From contig NZ_CM001165.1 in NCBI RefSeq assembly GCF_000213055.1, forward strand, positions 5,292,945 through 5,356,944: a stretch of DNA of 64,000 nucleotides. The letters run 5' to 3'. The notes under the pieces are model-generated. The model worked only from the letters and a program-made list of their open reading frames with translations, was not told the DNA's origin and searched no databases. The number at the start of each line of letters is the position of its first letter. Within the stretch, counting starts at the first letter, position 1. This document shows positions 25,249 through 35,134 of the stretch, piece after piece. This stretch comes from Streptomyces sp. Tu6071. Its GTDB lineage: Bacteria > Actinomycetota > Actinomycetes > Streptomycetales > Streptomycetaceae. Position numbers and translations under genes: made by a program.

Positions 25249-27870
25249 GTGACCGAGAATTCTCAGCAGACTCCAGCGCCCGCCTCCGACCTGCCGACCC
25301 AGTACACGCCGGCCGACGTAGAGGGGCCGCTGTACGAGCGCTGGGTGGAGCGCGGCTACTTCGAGGCCGACGCGAAGAGTGAGAAGCCCCCGTACACCAT
25401 CGTCATCCCGCCGCCCAACGTCACCGGCTCCCTCCACCTGGGCCACGCCTTCGAGCACACGCTCATCGACGCCCTCACCCGCCGCAAGCGCATGCAGGGG
25501 TTCGAGACGCTGTGGCAGCCCGGCATGGACCACGCGGGCATCGCGACCCAGAACAAGGTCGAGCAGCAGCTCGCCGGTGAGGGCAAGTCCCGCCACGACC
25601 TCGGCCGCGAGGCGTTCATCGCGCGCGTGTGGCAGTGGAAGGAGGAGTTCGGCGGGAAGATCCTCGGCCAGATGCGCCGCCTCGGCGACGGCGTCGACTG
25701 GTCCCGCGAGCGCTTCACGATGGACGAGGGCCTCTCGCAGGCCGTCCAGACCATCTTCAAGAAGCTCTACGACGACGAGCTGATCTACCGCGCCGAACGC
25801 ATCATCAACTGGTGCCCGCGCTGTCTCACCGCGATCTCCGACATCGAGGTCGAGTACCAGGACGACGACGGCGAACTCGTCTCGATGCGGTACGGGGACG
25901 GGGACGAGTCCATCGTCGTCGCCACGACCCGCGCCGAGACGATGCTCGGTGACACCGCCGTCGCGGTCCACCCCGACGACGAGCGCTACCGGCACCTCAT
26001 CGGCAAGCTCATCAAGCTGCCGCTGACCGACCGCTCCATCCCCGTCGTCGCCGACGCGCACGTCGACCCCGAATTCGGCACGGGTGCCGTCAAGGTCACC
26101 CCGGCGCACGACCCCAACGACTTCGAGATCGGCCGTCGCCACGAGCTGCCGACCCTCACCGTCATGAACGAGCGCGCGATCATCACCGTCCCCGGCCCCT
26201 TCGAGGGCCTGGACCGCTTCGAGGCCCGCTCGGCGATCGTCGCCGCGCTGCGCGAGGACGGCCGGATCGTCGCCGAGAAGCGCCCCTACGTCCACTCCGT
26301 CGGGCACTGCTCGCGCTGCGGCACCGCCGTCGAGCCGCGCCTGTCGATGCAGTGGTGGGTCAAGGTCGGCCCGCTCGCGAAGGCGGCCGGCGACGCCGTC
26401 CGCGATGGACGCGTCAAGATCCACCCGCAGGAGATGGAGAAGCGGTACTTCGACTGGGTCGACAACCTGCACGACTGGTGCATCTCGCGCCAGCTCTGGT
26501 GGGGCCACCGCATCCCCGTCTGGTACGGGCCCGCGGGCGAGATCGTCTGCGTCGGCCCCGGCGAGGAGCCGCCGAGCGGCGAGGGCTGGCACCAGGAGAC
26601 CGACGTCCTCGACACCTGGTTCTCCTCCGGCCTGTGGCCCTTCTCGACCCTCGGCTGGCCCGAACAGACCGACAGCGTCGCGAAGTTCTACCCGAACTCC
26701 ACGCTCGTCACCGGCTACGACATCCTCTTCTTCTGGGTCGCCCGGATGATGATGTTCGGCCTCTACGCGATGGACGGCACCCCGCCGTTCTCCGAGATCG
26801 TCCTGCACGGCATGGTCCGTGACCAGAACGGCAAGAAGATGTCGAAGTCCTTCGGCAACGCCGTCGACCCGCTCGACTGGATGGACAAGTACGGCTCCGA
26901 CGCGCTGCGCTTCACGCTCGCGCGCGGCGCCAACCCGGGCGTCGACGTGCCGATCGGTGAGGAGTGGGTCCAGGGCTCCCGCAACTTCACCAACAAGCTG
27001 TGGAACGCGACCCGCTTCGCGCTCATGAACGGCGCCACCGTCGAGGGCGCACTGCCGCCCGCCGAGCGGCTTTCCGCGACCGACCGGTGGATTCTCTCGC
27101 GGCTCGGCGAGGTCACCGCGCAGGCCGACGCGCTCTACGACGACTACCAGTTCGCGAAGCTCTCCGACCTCCTCTTCCACTTCGCGTGGGACGAGGTCTT
27201 CGACTGGTACGTGGAGCTGTCGAAGTCCGTCTTCCAGGCGGGCGGGCGGCCGGCCGAGGACGCGCGCCGCGTGCTCGGCGAGGTCCTGGACGTCACCCTG
27301 CGCCTCCTCCACCCGATCGTCCCCTTCGTCACCGAGACGCTGTGGACGACGCTCACCGGGCGCGAGTCGATCGTCGTCACCGACTGGCCGAAGGACTCCG
27401 GCTTCCGGGACGCCGCGGCCGAGGCGGAGATCGCCACGCTCCAGCGCGTCATCACGGAGGTCCGCCGCTTCCGCGGCGACCAGGGCCTCCAGCCCGGCCA
27501 GCGGGTCCCGGCCCGCCTGGACCTGGACGGCACGCCGCTCGCGGCGCACGAACCGGCCATCCGCCAGCTCCTGCGCCTCCAGCCCGAGGGCGAGGGCTTC
27601 ACGGCCACCGCGACGCTCCCGATCGAGGGCGCGCAGGTCGCGCTCGACCTCTCCGGGACGATCGACGTCGCCGCGGAGCGGAAGCGGCTCACGAAGGACC
27701 TCGCCGCGGCCGAGAAGGAGAAGGCGCAGGCCGAGGGGAAGCTCGGCAACGAGGCGTTCCTCGGCAAGGCGCCGGAGCCCGTCGTGGAGAAGATCCGCGG
27801 ACGGCTGCGGAAGGCCGAGGAGGACATCGTGCGCCTGACGGGGCAGCTGGAGAAGCTGCCGCAGGGCTGA
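25249..27870 (+). CDS. valS: Valyl-tRNA synthetase
   Basis: Charges tRNA-Val. 873 residues, class Ia: HIGH-type motif HLGH at residues 63-66, editing domain (with the [10 protein letters not shown] segment), KMSKS at 530-534, and a C-terminal coiled coil ([23 protein letters not shown]) that binds tRNA and marks ValRS. GTG at 25249 lies so close to a -10 box that the transcript is probably leaderless; I see no T-box leader, in line with actinobacteria, where such leaders are mostly translational and tied to ileS. Divergent from the membrane-anchored protein gene. A repeat array and a hairpin follow. Confidence 0.97.
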   Translation: MTENSQQTPAPASDLPTQYTPADVEGPLYERWVERGYFEADAKSEKPPYTIVIPPPNVTGSLHLGHAFEHTLIDALTRRKRMQGFETLWQPGMDHAGIATQNKVEQQLAGEGKSRHDLGREAFIARVWQWKEEFGGKILGQMRRLGDGVDWSRERFTMDEGLSQAVQTIFKKLYDDELIYRAERIINWCPRCLTAISDIEVEYQDDDGELVSMRYGDGDESIVVATTRAETMLGDTAVAVHPDDERYRHLIGKLIKLPLTDRSIPVVADAHVDPEFGTGAVKVTPAHDPNDFEIGRRHELPTLTVMNERAIITVPGPFEGLDRFEARSAIVAALREDGRIVAEKRPYVHSVGHCSRCGTAVEPRLSMQWWVKVGPLAKAAGDAVRDGRVKIHPQEMEKRYFDWVDNLHDWCISRQLWWGHRIPVWYGPAGEIVCVGPGEEPPSGEGWHQETDVLDTWFSSGLWPFSTLGWPEQTDSVAKFYPNSTLVTGYDILFFWVARMMMFGLYAMDGTPPFSEIVLHGMVRDQNGKKMSKSFGNAVDPLDWMDKYGSDALRFTLARGANPGVDVPIGEEWVQGSRNFTNKLWNATRFALMNGATVEGALPPAERLSATDRWILSRLGEVTAQADALYDDYQFAKLSDLLFHFAWDEVFDWYVELSKSVFQAGGRPAEDARRVLGEVLDVTLRLLHPIVPFVTETLWTTLTGRESIVVTDWPKDSGFRDAAAEAEIATLQRVITEVRRFRGDQGLQPGQRVPARLDLDGTPLAAHEPAIRQLLRLQPEGEGFTATATLPIEGAQVALDLSGTIDVAAERKRLTKDLAAAEKEKAQAEGKLGNEAFLGKAPEPVVEKIRGRLRKAEEDIVRLTGQLEKLPQG

Positions 27871-27875
27871 CACCC

Positions 27876-28100
27876 GGCCGTACGGAAGTGGGGGGTCGGC
27901 ACCGGGGCGGTACGGAAGTGCTGGGTCGGCACCGGGCCGGTACGGGGTACGGAGGTCAGGGCTGACACCCGGCCGCACGGAAGGGCGGGGCCGACGCCTG
28001 GCCGGTACGGAAGTGCGGGGCCTGCACCCGGCCCCTACGGAGGTTGAGCGCCGGCACCCCGCCGTACGGAAGTCCGGAGTCGGCTTTCGGCGTGCGGAAG
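27876..28100. repeat. Seven to eight degenerate tandem repeats of about 30 bp after valS
   Basis: Units beginning with a form of GGTACGGAAGTGCGGGGTCG and ending in CACCCGGCC fill most of the 308 bases between valS and the next gene. Units are 29-35 bp and differ from each other by 10-30 percent. Confidence 0.8.
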
Positions 28101-28105
28101 TAAGG

Positions 28106-28143
28106 AGGCCCGGCGCCCGCGTTCCCGCGCGGGGGCCGGGCCT
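28106..28143. terminator. Terminator between valS and the convergent membrane protein gene
   Basis: 16-bp stem with one central mismatch (28106-28121 with 28128-28143) and a 6-base loop. Confidence 0.8.
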
Positions 28144-28178
28144 TCGCGGGCACGGGGGTCGATCGGGACACGCCGGAC

Positions 28179-28727
28179 TCAGTGCTCGGTGGTGGACGCG
28201 CCCCCCAGTCCCAGCCTGCGCAGCTCCGCGCCCGCCAGCGCCTCCAGCGTGGCCGGGTCGGCGTCGCGCCAGCCCTCGGCCAGACGGCCGGGAGTCGCGC
28301 CCGTCAGGGTGGCGGTGCGGCCCACGTCGTCCAGGGGACGCATCAGCGCGCGCAGGGCGAGGAGTTCGCGGCCGTCCTCGGAGGCGGCGAGGGCGTGCGC
28401 CGCGCTCGCACGGCGGTGCCAGCGCATACGGCGCGGCACCCACCAGCCGATCGCGGGCACGCTCGCGAGAAGGAAGACCGCGAGACCCGCCGCCGTGACG
28501 AGGTGCGGCCACTGGACGGGGTCGATGAGGGACAGCATGTCCTGCGCCGGTTTCGGCAGCAGGCGCCACCACGAGGCCGGCCCCGCCGCCGAGAGGCGCG
28601 CGGCGATGCCGCCCGCGAGCTGATGGAGGACCGCGGCCCCGAAGGCCCATGTGGTGACCCACGCGAGGAGTGCCAGGTCACCGGCGAGCTGACGGGCCGC
28701 CCGGCCCGGATTCTGCGCATACCACAT
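28179..28727 (-). CDS. Membrane protein of unknown function
   Basis: 182 residues: an amphipathic start (MWYAQNPGRAARQLAGD), a hydrophobic helix (LALLAWVTTWAFGAAVLHQLAGG), a loop with WWRLLPKPAQDM, a second helix (LVTAAGLAVFLLASVPAIGWWV) and a soluble C-terminal half with charged helices (DDVGRTATLTGATPGRLAEGW). It resembles the many two-helix proteins that sit near signalling or wall genes in Streptomyces, but I cannot name it. ATG at 28727 has a short leader after a TAAATA -10-like box. Same strand as, and 93 bases downstream of, the MreB-like gene. Confidence 0.75.
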   Translation of the reverse strand: MWYAQNPGRAARQLAGDLALLAWVTTWAFGAAVLHQLAGGIAARLSAAGPASWWRLLPKPAQDMLSLIDPVQWPHLVTAAGLAVFLLASVPAIGWWVPRRMRWHRRASAAHALAASEDGRELLALRALMRPLDDVGRTATLTGATPGRLAEGWRDADPATLEALAGAELRRLGLGGASTTEH

Positions 28728-28820
28728 AGGCGCATTGCACTATTTATCGGCTCGTTACACCGGTGACCGCGCCGAAGGCGGGCGAGGCCGTACCCCGTGT
28801 GGCGGACCGCGAGGGCGCGC

Positions 28821-29831
28821 TCACCCCTCCTGGAGCACGTCCCGCAGGGTGTCGAAGTGGTCCACGCACTCCCCGCAGCCCCGCGCCACGCACTCCAGCG
28901 GCTCGTCGGCGACGAACACGGGGATACCGGTCGCCGAGGACATCCGCAGATCCAGCCCCGGGAGCAGCGCGCCGCCCCCGGTCAGCACGATCCCGTGCTC
29001 CATGAGGTCGCCCGCCAGCTCGGGCGGGCACTCCTCCAGCGTCTCGCGCAGCGCCCGGATCATCGCCTCCACGGGCTCGTCGAGTGCCCGGCGGATCTCG
29101 GGGGCGGTCAGCTCGACCCGGCGCGGCAGCCCCGCGATCTTCTCGCGGCCCCGCACCTCGTACGTGCGCCCCTCCAGCTCGGGGTCCTCGGGCACGGGCC
29201 AGGCCGACCCGATCGCGATCTTGACGTTCTCGGCGGTGCGCTCGCCGATGAGCAGACCGTGCTTCTTGCGCACGTGGTCGGTCACGGCGGTGTCCAGGAC
29301 ATGGCCCCCGACCCGCAGCGAGCGTGCCGTGACGAGGCCGCCGAGCGAGAGGACGGCGACCTCCGTCGTACCGCCGCCGATGTCGACGACCATCGAGCCG
29401 CGCGCGTCGCCGACCGGCAGGCCCGCGCCGATCGCCGCGGCCATCGGCTCCTCGATCACGTACACGCTCCGCGCCCCCGCCGAGTGCGAGGCCCGCACGA
29501 GCGCCCGGCGCTCGACGGGCGTGACGCCGCTCGGGACGCACACGACGAGCCTGATCCGCGTCGAACGGCGCGGCGCCGCCTTGCGGATGAAGTACCGGAT
29601 CATCTCCTCGGTCGCGTCGAAGTCGCTGATGACGCCCGCCTCCAGGGGCCGCACCGCCGTGATCGTGCCGGGGGAGCGGCCCAGCGTCTCCTTCGCCTCG
29701 GTGCCCACGGCGACAGTCGTGCCCTTGCGGCCCTGGCGCACCGCGACGACCGAGGGTTCGTTCAGCACGATGCCCTTGCCCCGCACATACAGAAGGGTGT
29801 TCGCGGTGCCGAGATCAATGCCTATGTCCAT
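28821..29831 (-). CDS. MreB/Mbl-like actin homologue, second copy in the window
   Basis: A 336-residue bacterial actin. Phosphate 1 loop [15 protein letters not shown] near the N-terminus, phosphate 2 [18 protein letters not shown], and adenosine motif [12 protein letters not shown] are complete, so it should bind ATP. It is clearly diverged from the canonical MreB encoded at 32741 (for example VRQGRKGTTVAVG for [12 protein letters not shown]) and lacks its flanking mreC/mreD. ATG at 29831 is chosen; TTG at 29840 would add three residues. A GATAAT box lies about 20 bases upstream. It is divergent from folC. It likely corresponds to an accessory MreB (Mbl-like); role in spore wall or elsewhere is unknown. 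Confidence 0.92.
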   Translation of the reverse strand: MDIGIDLGTANTLLYVRGKGIVLNEPSVVAVRQGRKGTTVAVGTEAKETLGRSPGTITAVRPLEAGVISDFDATEEMIRYFIRKAAPRRSTRIRLVVCVPSGVTPVERRALVRASHSAGARSVYVIEEPMAAAIGAGLPVGDARGSMVVDIGGGTTEVAVLSLGGLVTARSLRVGGHVLDTAVTDHVRKKHGLLIGERTAENVKIAIGSAWPVPEDPELEGRTYEVRGREKIAGLPRRVELTAPEIRRALDEPVEAMIRALRETLEECPPELAGDLMEHGIVLTGGGALLPGLDLRMSSATGIPVFVADEPLECVARGCGECVDHFDTLRDVLQEG

Positions 29832-29927
29832 GATCGCCAAGTGTGCCTGATTATCCGGTCATACGGGTCCGCGGGGTCCCCGCGGACTCCTGGCGAGGCT
29901 GCCGCCCGGAGTGTCCGCGGCGCTCCG

Positions 29928-29939
29928 TAGACTGGCGGC
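29928..29939 (+). promoter_or_regulatory. -10 box of a probably leaderless folC mRNA
   Basis: TAGACT (29928-29933) ends 6 bases before the GTG at 29940, with the same ACTGGC downstream as at valS. Confidence 0.6.
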
Positions 29940-31460
29940 GTGAGTGAGCAGCCCCCGCACGACGACCGTACCGACGGCGACGACGAGCACTTCGACCGGA
30001 TCATCGACGCCGAGACCGAGAGGGACCCGGACCTCGCGGTGATCGAGGCCGGCAGCCGTACCCTGCGCGCCCAGGCCGGGCCGCCGCAGGCCGATGTCCC
30101 CGCGCGGCCCGAGGACCCGGAGGTGGACCGGGCGCTGCGCGAGGTGGAGACGGAGCTGTCCACCCGCTGGGGCGAGACCAAGCTCGAACCCTCGGTGAGC
30201 CGGATCGCCGCGCTCATGGACGTGCTCGGCGAACCGCAGCGCTCGTACCCGTCGATCCACATCACGGGCACCAACGGCAAGACGTCCACGGCCCGCATGA
30301 TCGAGGCCCTGCTCACCGCCTTCGACCTGCGCACCGGCCGCTACACCTCGCCGCACGTGCAGTCGATCACGGAGCGCATCTCGCTCGACGGCGCCCCGAT
30401 CAGCGCCGAGCGCTTCATCGAGACGTACCGCGACCTCAAGCCGTACATCGAGATGGTCGACTCCCGGCAGGAGTACCGGCTCTCCTTCTTCGAGGTGCTG
30501 ACCGGCATGGCCTACGCGGCCTTCGCCGACGCGCCCGCCGACGTCGCCGTCGTCGAGGTCGGCATGGGCGGCAGCTGGGACGCGACGAACGTCATCGACG
30601 CGGACGTCGCCGTCATCACCCCCATCTCCCTCGACCACACCGACCGCCTCGGCAACACGCCGGGCGAGATCGCCGTCGAGAAGTCCGGGATCATCAAGCA
30701 GGACGCGACCGTCGTCCTCTCCCAGCAGCCCGTGGACGCGGCGCAGGTCATCCTCAAGAAGGCCGTCGAGCGGAACGCGACCGTCGCCCGCGAGGGCATG
30801 GAGTTCGGGGTCGTCTCGCGCCAGGTCGCCGTGGGCGGCCAGCTCCTGACGCTGCGGGGGCTCGGCGGCGAGTACGAGGAGATCTTCCTCCCGCTGCACG
30901 GCGCCCACCAGGCGCACAACGCGGCGGTCGCGCTCGCCGCCGTCGAGGCGTTCTTCGGCGTCGGCTCGCAGCGGCCCGAGCCGCTCTCGGGCGAGGTCGT
31001 GCGCGCCGCCTTCGCGGCCGTCTCCTCGCCGGGCCGCCTGGAGACCGTGCGGAAGTCGCCGACCGTCGTCGTCGACGCGGCGCACAACCCGGCGGGCGCG
31101 CGGGTCACCGCCGAGGCGATCGGTGAGGCGTTCGACTTCTCGCGGCTCATCGGGGTCGTCGGCGTGAGCGAGGGCAAGGACGCGCGCGGGCTCCTCGAAG
31201 CCTTCGAGCCGATCATGGCCGAGGTCGTGATCACGCAGAACACGAGCCACCGGGCGATGGACGCGGACGCGCTCGCCGCGCTCGCCGTCGAGGTCTTCGG
31301 CGAGGACCGCGTCCAGGTCGAGCCCCGGCTGCCCGAGGCGCTGGAGGCGGCGGTGACGCTCGCCGAGGAGGAGGGCGAGTTCGCCGGCGGCGGCGTGCTC
31401 GTGACCGGTTCCGTCATCACGGTCGGCGAGGCCCGGCTGCTCCTGGGAAGGAAGGGCTGA
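29940..31460 (+). CDS. folC: Folylpolyglutamate synthase / dihydrofolate synthase
   Basis: Adds glutamates to folates with ATP, and makes dihydrofolate. 506 residues: an acidic N-terminal extension of about 60 residues (rich in Asp/Glu), then the Mur-ligase fold with P-loop ITGTNGKTSTARM, the SPHVQSITERI segment that contacts folate, the VVEVGMGGSWDATN motif and the DAAHNPAGA motif of the C-terminal domain. The extension is typical of actinobacterial FolC and begins at a GTG that is probably the first base of the mRNA. It is coupled to the DUF4233 gene with a 2-base gap and precedes ndk. Confidence 0.96.
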   Translation: MSEQPPHDDRTDGDDEHFDRIIDAETERDPDLAVIEAGSRTLRAQAGPPQADVPARPEDPEVDRALREVETELSTRWGETKLEPSVSRIAALMDVLGEPQRSYPSIHITGTNGKTSTARMIEALLTAFDLRTGRYTSPHVQSITERISLDGAPISAERFIETYRDLKPYIEMVDSRQEYRLSFFEVLTGMAYAAFADAPADVAVVEVGMGGSWDATNVIDADVAVITPISLDHTDRLGNTPGEIAVEKSGIIKQDATVVLSQQPVDAAQVILKKAVERNATVAREGMEFGVVSRQVAVGGQLLTLRGLGGEYEEIFLPLHGAHQAHNAAVALAAVEAFFGVGSQRPEPLSGEVVRAAFAAVSSPGRLETVRKSPTVVVDAAHNPAGARVTAEAIGEAFDFSRLIGVVGVSEGKDARGLLEAFEPIMAEVVITQNTSHRAMDADALAALAVEVFGEDRVQVEPRLPEALEAAVTLAEEEGEFAGGGVLVTGSVITVGEARLLLGRKG

Positions 31461-31462
31461 CC

Positions 31463-31825
31463 GTGCGGACGCTCTGCGCTTCGACGCTCATCGGCGAGTT
31501 CCTCATCATCGGCTTCGCCGGTCTCGTCGCGATGAAGATGGACGACCTCGGGCAGGGCACGGTGTGGGGGGTGTGCGGGGGCGCGATGCTCCTGTGCGTA
31601 CTGCTCTGCGGAGTGGTGACGCGCCCCGCGGGGGTCGCGCTCGGGTGGGTGTTGCAGGTGGCGCTGTTCCTCTCGGGGTTCGTCGTGCCGGTGATGTTCA
31701 TCCTGGGGGCGGCGTTCGGCGGGCTGTGGTGGGCTTCCGTGAAGTACGGGCGGAAGATCGACGAGGCAAAGGCGCGGTTCGCCGCTCTGGCCGCTCAGGA
31801 GGAATCGGCGGCCTCCGCGGGATGA
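31463..31825 (+). CDS. DUF4233 membrane protein
   Basis: 120 residues with four membrane helices (LIGEFLIIGFAGLVAMKM, then AMLLCVLLCGVV, then VALGWVLQVALFLSGFVVPVMFILGAAFGGLWW). The closing segment GGLWWASVKYGRKIDEAK is the DUF4233 signature; in actinobacteria this family nearly always follows folC, and here it starts 2 bases after the folC stop with GTG, so the two are translationally coupled. Function unknown; the linkage hints at folate or nucleotide metabolism but is not proof. A dispersed repeat element follows directly. Confidence 0.88.
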   Translation: MRTLCASTLIGEFLIIGFAGLVAMKMDDLGQGTVWGVCGGAMLLCVLLCGVVTRPAGVALGWVLQVALFLSGFVVPVMFILGAAFGGLWWASVKYGRKIDEAKARFAALAAQEESAASAG

Positions 31826-31830
31826 GCCTC

Positions 31831-31877
31831 GAGGGGCTCCGCCCCACACCCCGCTCCTCACACGCCGGAGGGGTTGG
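31831..31877 (+). repeat. Dispersed palindromic element, copy 2
   Basis: The 47-bp sequence starting GAGGGGCTCCGCCCC and ending CGCCGGAGGGGTTGG matches the copy at 43258-43304 at about 40 of 47 positions. It lies right after the DUF4233 stop and could fold into a hairpin that ends the folC transcript. Confidence 0.85.
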
Positions 31878-31982
31878 ATTCTGGTGGTCCTTGCCGCTCG
31901 GGCTCGGCCTGCGTACAGGCTTTCGGTGGCGTCCGTATACGCTTCCCTGACCGTAGGCCCCCGTACCAAGGAGAAACCCCGC

Positions 31983-32396
31983 ATGTCCCAGCGCACGCTC
32001 GTTCTGCTCAAGCCCGACGCCGTACGTCGTGGGCTGGTGGGGGAGGTCATCGGCCGGATCGAGCGCAAGGCCGGCTGGAGCGTCACCGCGCTCGAACTGC
32101 GCGAGCTGGACCGCGGGACGCTGGAGACGCACTACGCCGAGCACGTGGGCAAGCCCTTCTACGAGCCGCTCGTCGCGTTCATGCTCTCCGGCCCTGTCGT
32201 CGCGCTCGTCGTCGAGGGCGAGCGGGTCATCGAGGGCGTCCGTACGCTCGCCGGTCCGACCGACCCGATCGCCGCGGCGCCCGGCTCGATCCGCGGGGAC
32301 TTCGGCACCATCGTGCGCGAGAACCTCATCCACGCCTCGGACTCCGAGGACTCCGCCGAACGCGAGCTGAAGATCTTCTTCCCCGGCCGCTTCTGA
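31983..32396 (+). CDS. ndk: Nucleoside diphosphate kinase
   Basis: Exchanges the terminal phosphate between nucleoside triphosphates and diphosphates. 137 residues, the normal length: MSQRTLVLLKPDAVRRGLVGEVI start, GPVVALVVEG, and the phospho-acceptor His117 in RENLIHASDS. ATG at 31983 has AAGGAGAAA upstream. It stands between folC-DUF4233 and the mre operon with its own promoter region and a hairpin downstream. Confidence 0.97.
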   Translation: MSQRTLVLLKPDAVRRGLVGEVIGRIERKAGWSVTALELRELDRGTLETHYAEHVGKPFYEPLVAFMLSGPVVALVVEGERVIEGVRTLAGPTDPIAAAPGSIRGDFGTIVRENLIHASDSEDSAERELKIFFPGRF

Positions 32397-32740
32397 TCCG
32401 GCTTCCGCTTCCGGGTATCGAAAGTCCAAAAAGATGCGGTGCCCGTTTCGGGGCATTCCCGCGGCCGTAAGGTGAAGGCGATCGGAAATTCCGGTCGCCT
32501 TCTGGCATATGCGCCCACGTTCGGGGGAACCCGTGCCCCATATGGCACGTCTCCACAGGCGAGGCGTGCGCCCATCGGCGCAGAATCCCGTACGGGAGCG
32601 CGTACCCTCGCGCCGAGCCCTGTCGGGCGCGACTACGATGGAAGCCGCTCCTCAGGCAGCACCCACCGCGAGCAAAAGCACCCACCGCGCCGTTCCTGAA
32701 AAGCCGTCAACGCTCCACTTGGGAAGGCCAGACGATCCTC
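32397..32740. promoter_or_regulatory. Region between ndk and mreB, mre promoters
   Basis: 344 bases. The first part holds the ndk terminator (listed). TACGAT at about 32632-32637, followed by GGAAGCC, looks like a -10 box about 105 bases before mreB; several promoters are reported for this operon in S. coelicolor (from memory). GGAAGG at 32722 is the mreB ribosome site region. Confidence 0.5.
32475..32501 (+). terminator. Terminator of ndk
   Basis: An 11-bp stem with one G-T pair (32475-32485 with 32491-32501), loop AAATT, 79 bases after the ndk stop. Confidence 0.65.
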
Positions 32741-33772
32741 ATGGGGAACTCAATGTCGTTCATCGGCCGTGATATGGCTGTCGACCTCGGGACCGCCAAC
32801 ACGCTGGTGTACGTGAGGGGCCGAGGGATCGTTCTCAACGAGCCGTCCGTCGTCGCGATCAACACCAATACGGGCGGAATCCTCGCCGTCGGTGCGGAAG
32901 CGAAGAAGATGATCGGCCGCACCCCCGGGAACATCGTCGCCGTCCGCCCCCTCAAGGACGGCGTGATCGCCGACTTCGAGATCACGGAGCGGATGCTCCG
33001 CTACTTCATCGTCAAGATCCACAAGCGCCGCTACCTCGCCCGCCCCCGCATCGTCGTCTGCGTGCCCTCCGGTATCACCGGGGTCGAGCGCCGCGCGGTG
33101 ATCGAGGCGGCGACCCAGGCCGGGGCGCGGCAGGTGCACATCATCGAGGAGCCGATGGCCGCGGCGATCGGCGCCGGGCTCCCGGTGCACGAGGCGACCG
33201 GCAACATGGTCGTCGACATCGGCGGCGGCACCACCGAGGTCGCCGTCATCTCGCTCGGCGGCATCGTCACCGCGCAGTCCATCCGCGTCGCGGGCGACGA
33301 GCTGGACAACGCGATCATCCAGCACATCAAGAAGGAGTACAGCCTCCTCCTCGGCGAGCGCACCGCCGAGCAGATCAAGATCACCATCGGTTCGGCGTAC
33401 GACCTGGAGAACGACGAGCACACCGAGATCCGTGGCCGCGACCTCGTCTCCGGGCTCCCGAAGACCGTCGTGATCTCGGCGGGCGAGGTGCGCAAGGCGA
33501 TCGAGGAACCGGTCAACGCGATCGTCGACGCGGTCAAGACGACGCTCGACAAGTGCCCGCCCGAGCTCTCCGGTGACGTCATGGACCGGGGCATCGTTCT
33601 CACCGGGGGCGGCGCCCTGCTGCGCGGCCTCGACGAGCGGCTGCGCCGCGAGACCGGGATGCCGATCCACATCGCCGAGGACCCGCTCGACTCCGTGGCG
33701 CTCGGCTCCGGCAAGTGCGTCGAGGAGTTCGAGGCGCTCCAGCAGGTGCTGGACGCGCAGCCGCGCCGCTAG
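32741..33772 (+). CDS. mreB: Rod-shape/spore-wall actin MreB
   Basis: Forms membrane-bound filaments that guide wall synthesis; in Streptomyces it is needed for spore wall integrity rather than vegetative growth. 343 residues with [34 protein letters not shown] and [12 protein letters not shown], plus the amphipathic start [12 protein letters not shown] that anchors to membrane. ATG at 32741 is used because the family start [17 protein letters not shown] is complete. First gene of the mreB-mreC-mreD-pbp2-rodA operon; a tandem-repeat spacer of 374 bases separates it from mreC. Confidence 0.97.
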   Translation: MGNSMSFIGRDMAVDLGTANTLVYVRGRGIVLNEPSVVAINTNTGGILAVGAEAKKMIGRTPGNIVAVRPLKDGVIADFEITERMLRYFIVKIHKRRYLARPRIVVCVPSGITGVERRAVIEAATQAGARQVHIIEEPMAAAIGAGLPVHEATGNMVVDIGGGTTEVAVISLGGIVTAQSIRVAGDELDNAIIQHIKKEYSLLLGERTAEQIKITIGSAYDLENDEHTEIRGRDLVSGLPKTVVISAGEVRKAIEEPVNAIVDAVKTTLDKCPPELSGDVMDRGIVLTGGGALLRGLDERLRRETGMPIHIAEDPLDSVALGSGKCVEEFEALQQVLDAQPRR

Positions 33773-33901
33773 CTCTCCCGGCCCGCGGGGACACGCGTCC
33801 CGCGGGCCCGCCCCGCCGAAGGCCCGCAGCGGCCCAGGACGGGGCTCCGCCGGAACGGCCCGTACCGCTTCCGGCACGGAACCCCCGCCGGGGACCGCGC
33901 G

Positions 33902-34050
33902 CCCCCGGCCGAGCAGGACGTGTCGGGGACGCGGTCCCCGGCCGAGCACGACCGCCGGGGCCCGTCCCCGGCCGAGCACGACCGCCGGGGCCCGTCCCCG
34001 GCCGAGCACGACCGCCGGGGCGAGCGCCCCGGCCAGCACGACCGGCACGA
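33902..34050. repeat. 30-bp tandem repeat between mreB and mreC
   Basis: CCCGTCCCCGGCCGAGCACG plus ten further bases forms an exact 30-bp unit at 33961-33990 and 33991-34020; the copy at 33931-33960 has two or three changes, and weaker copies flank on both sides (33902-33930, 34021-34050). It lies inside the mre operon, so it is transcribed with it. Confidence 0.92.
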
Positions 34051-34146
34051 TCGGCGGGCCCCCGGGTGCGGCCCGCCGTACGGCGGACCCCCGTGCGGGA
34101 GCCGTCGAGACACGGAATTCCGACGAGGAAGGCACGGCCGCCGCAC

Positions 34147-35127
34147 GTGAGGGACACACGAGAGAGCCGGCTGCTCCTGGTGCTGCTGATCGTCATCGCG
34201 TTCGCACTGATCACGATCGACATCCGCGGTGGCGAGGACTCTCCGGTGGACGGCGCCCGGCAGGCCGCCTCCGCCGTCTTCGGACCGGTCGAGAAGGGCG
34301 TCTCCGGCGCCGTCGACCCGGTCGGCAACGCGATCGGCGCGGTCCGCGACTCGGACACGCGCCACAACCGCATCAGCGCCCTGGAGCGCGAGAACGCCGA
34401 GCTGAAGCAGCGCCTCGGCAGCGACTCCCGCAACCGCAGCAGAGTCCGGCAGCTCGACACCATGCTCCAGCGGGCGGGCGCCGGGCAGTACGGCATCAAG
34501 GCCGCCGAGGTCATCGGCATAGGAGCGGCCCAGGGCTTCTCCTGGACCGTGACCATCGACGCGGGCACGCGCGACGGCATCAAGCGCGACATGACGGTGC
34601 TCAACGGCGAGGGACTCGTCGGGCGGGTCACCACGGTCGGCCCGTCGAGCGCCACCGTCCTGCTCGCCAACGACCCCGACTTCACGGTCGGCACGCGCCT
34701 GGAGAAGACCGACGAACTCGGCTTCGCCTCCGGGCGCGGGGACCGGCCGCTCGCGGTGCAGATGCTCAACGGCAAGGCCAAGGTGAAGAAGGGCGACCAG
34801 CTCGTCACCTTCGGCTCGCAGGCCGACAAGCCCTTCGTGCCCGGCGTCCCCGTCGGCCGCGTCGTCCGCGTCGACCCCTCGGGCGGCGACCTCACCCGCA
34901 CCGTCTACGTCGATCCCTTCGTCGGCTTCACGAAGCTCGACCTCGTCGGCATCGTCGTCCAGGCTCCGCGCAAGGACCCGCGCGACGCGGTCCTGCCGGC
35001 GAAGCCCAAGCCCCAGCCCACCCCCACCGTCACCGTCACGGCCACGCCCCCCGGCACCAAGCCCTCGGGCGCCCCCTCCGGCGCGCCCACGGGCGCCGCC
35101 GGGGCCGGCGACGGCGACCAGGAGTAG
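34147..35127 (+). CDS. mreC: Cell shape protein MreC
   Basis: Bitopic scaffold of the elongation machinery that links MreB to PBP2. 326 residues: one N-terminal membrane helix (RLLLVLLIVIAFALITIDI), a coiled coil (ISALERENAELKQRLG), and two beta domains typical of MreC. The C-terminal 40 residues are Pro/Thr/Ala rich and exported. GTG at 34147 is the only start before the membrane helix; its nearest ribosome-site-like sequence, GAGGAAGG, is 14 bases away, farther than usual, so translation may be weak or depend on upstream structure. Seven bases before mreD. Confidence 0.95.
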   Translation: MRDTRESRLLLVLLIVIAFALITIDIRGGEDSPVDGARQAASAVFGPVEKGVSGAVDPVGNAIGAVRDSDTRHNRISALERENAELKQRLGSDSRNRSRVRQLDTMLQRAGAGQYGIKAAEVIGIGAAQGFSWTVTIDAGTRDGIKRDMTVLNGEGLVGRVTTVGPSSATVLLANDPDFTVGTRLEKTDELGFASGRGDRPLAVQMLNGKAKVKKGDQLVTFGSQADKPFVPGVPVGRVVRVDPSGGDLTRTVYVDPFVGFTKLDLVGIVVQAPRKDPRDAVLPAKPKPQPTPTVTVTATPPGTKPSGAPSGAPTGAAGAGDGDQE

Positions 35128-35134
35128 CGGTCAC

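Noticed and set aside
24106..28662. 1518-codon open frame antisense to valS and the membrane-anchored protein gene
   Set aside because: It spans several well-identified genes on the other strand, has Arg/Gly/Ala-rich nonsense composition and no family motif; it is a shadow of GC-biased codons.
33902..34050. CRISPR or protein-coding repeat
   Set aside because: Units are contiguous without spacers; frames across the array have no start and end in mreC register only by chance.
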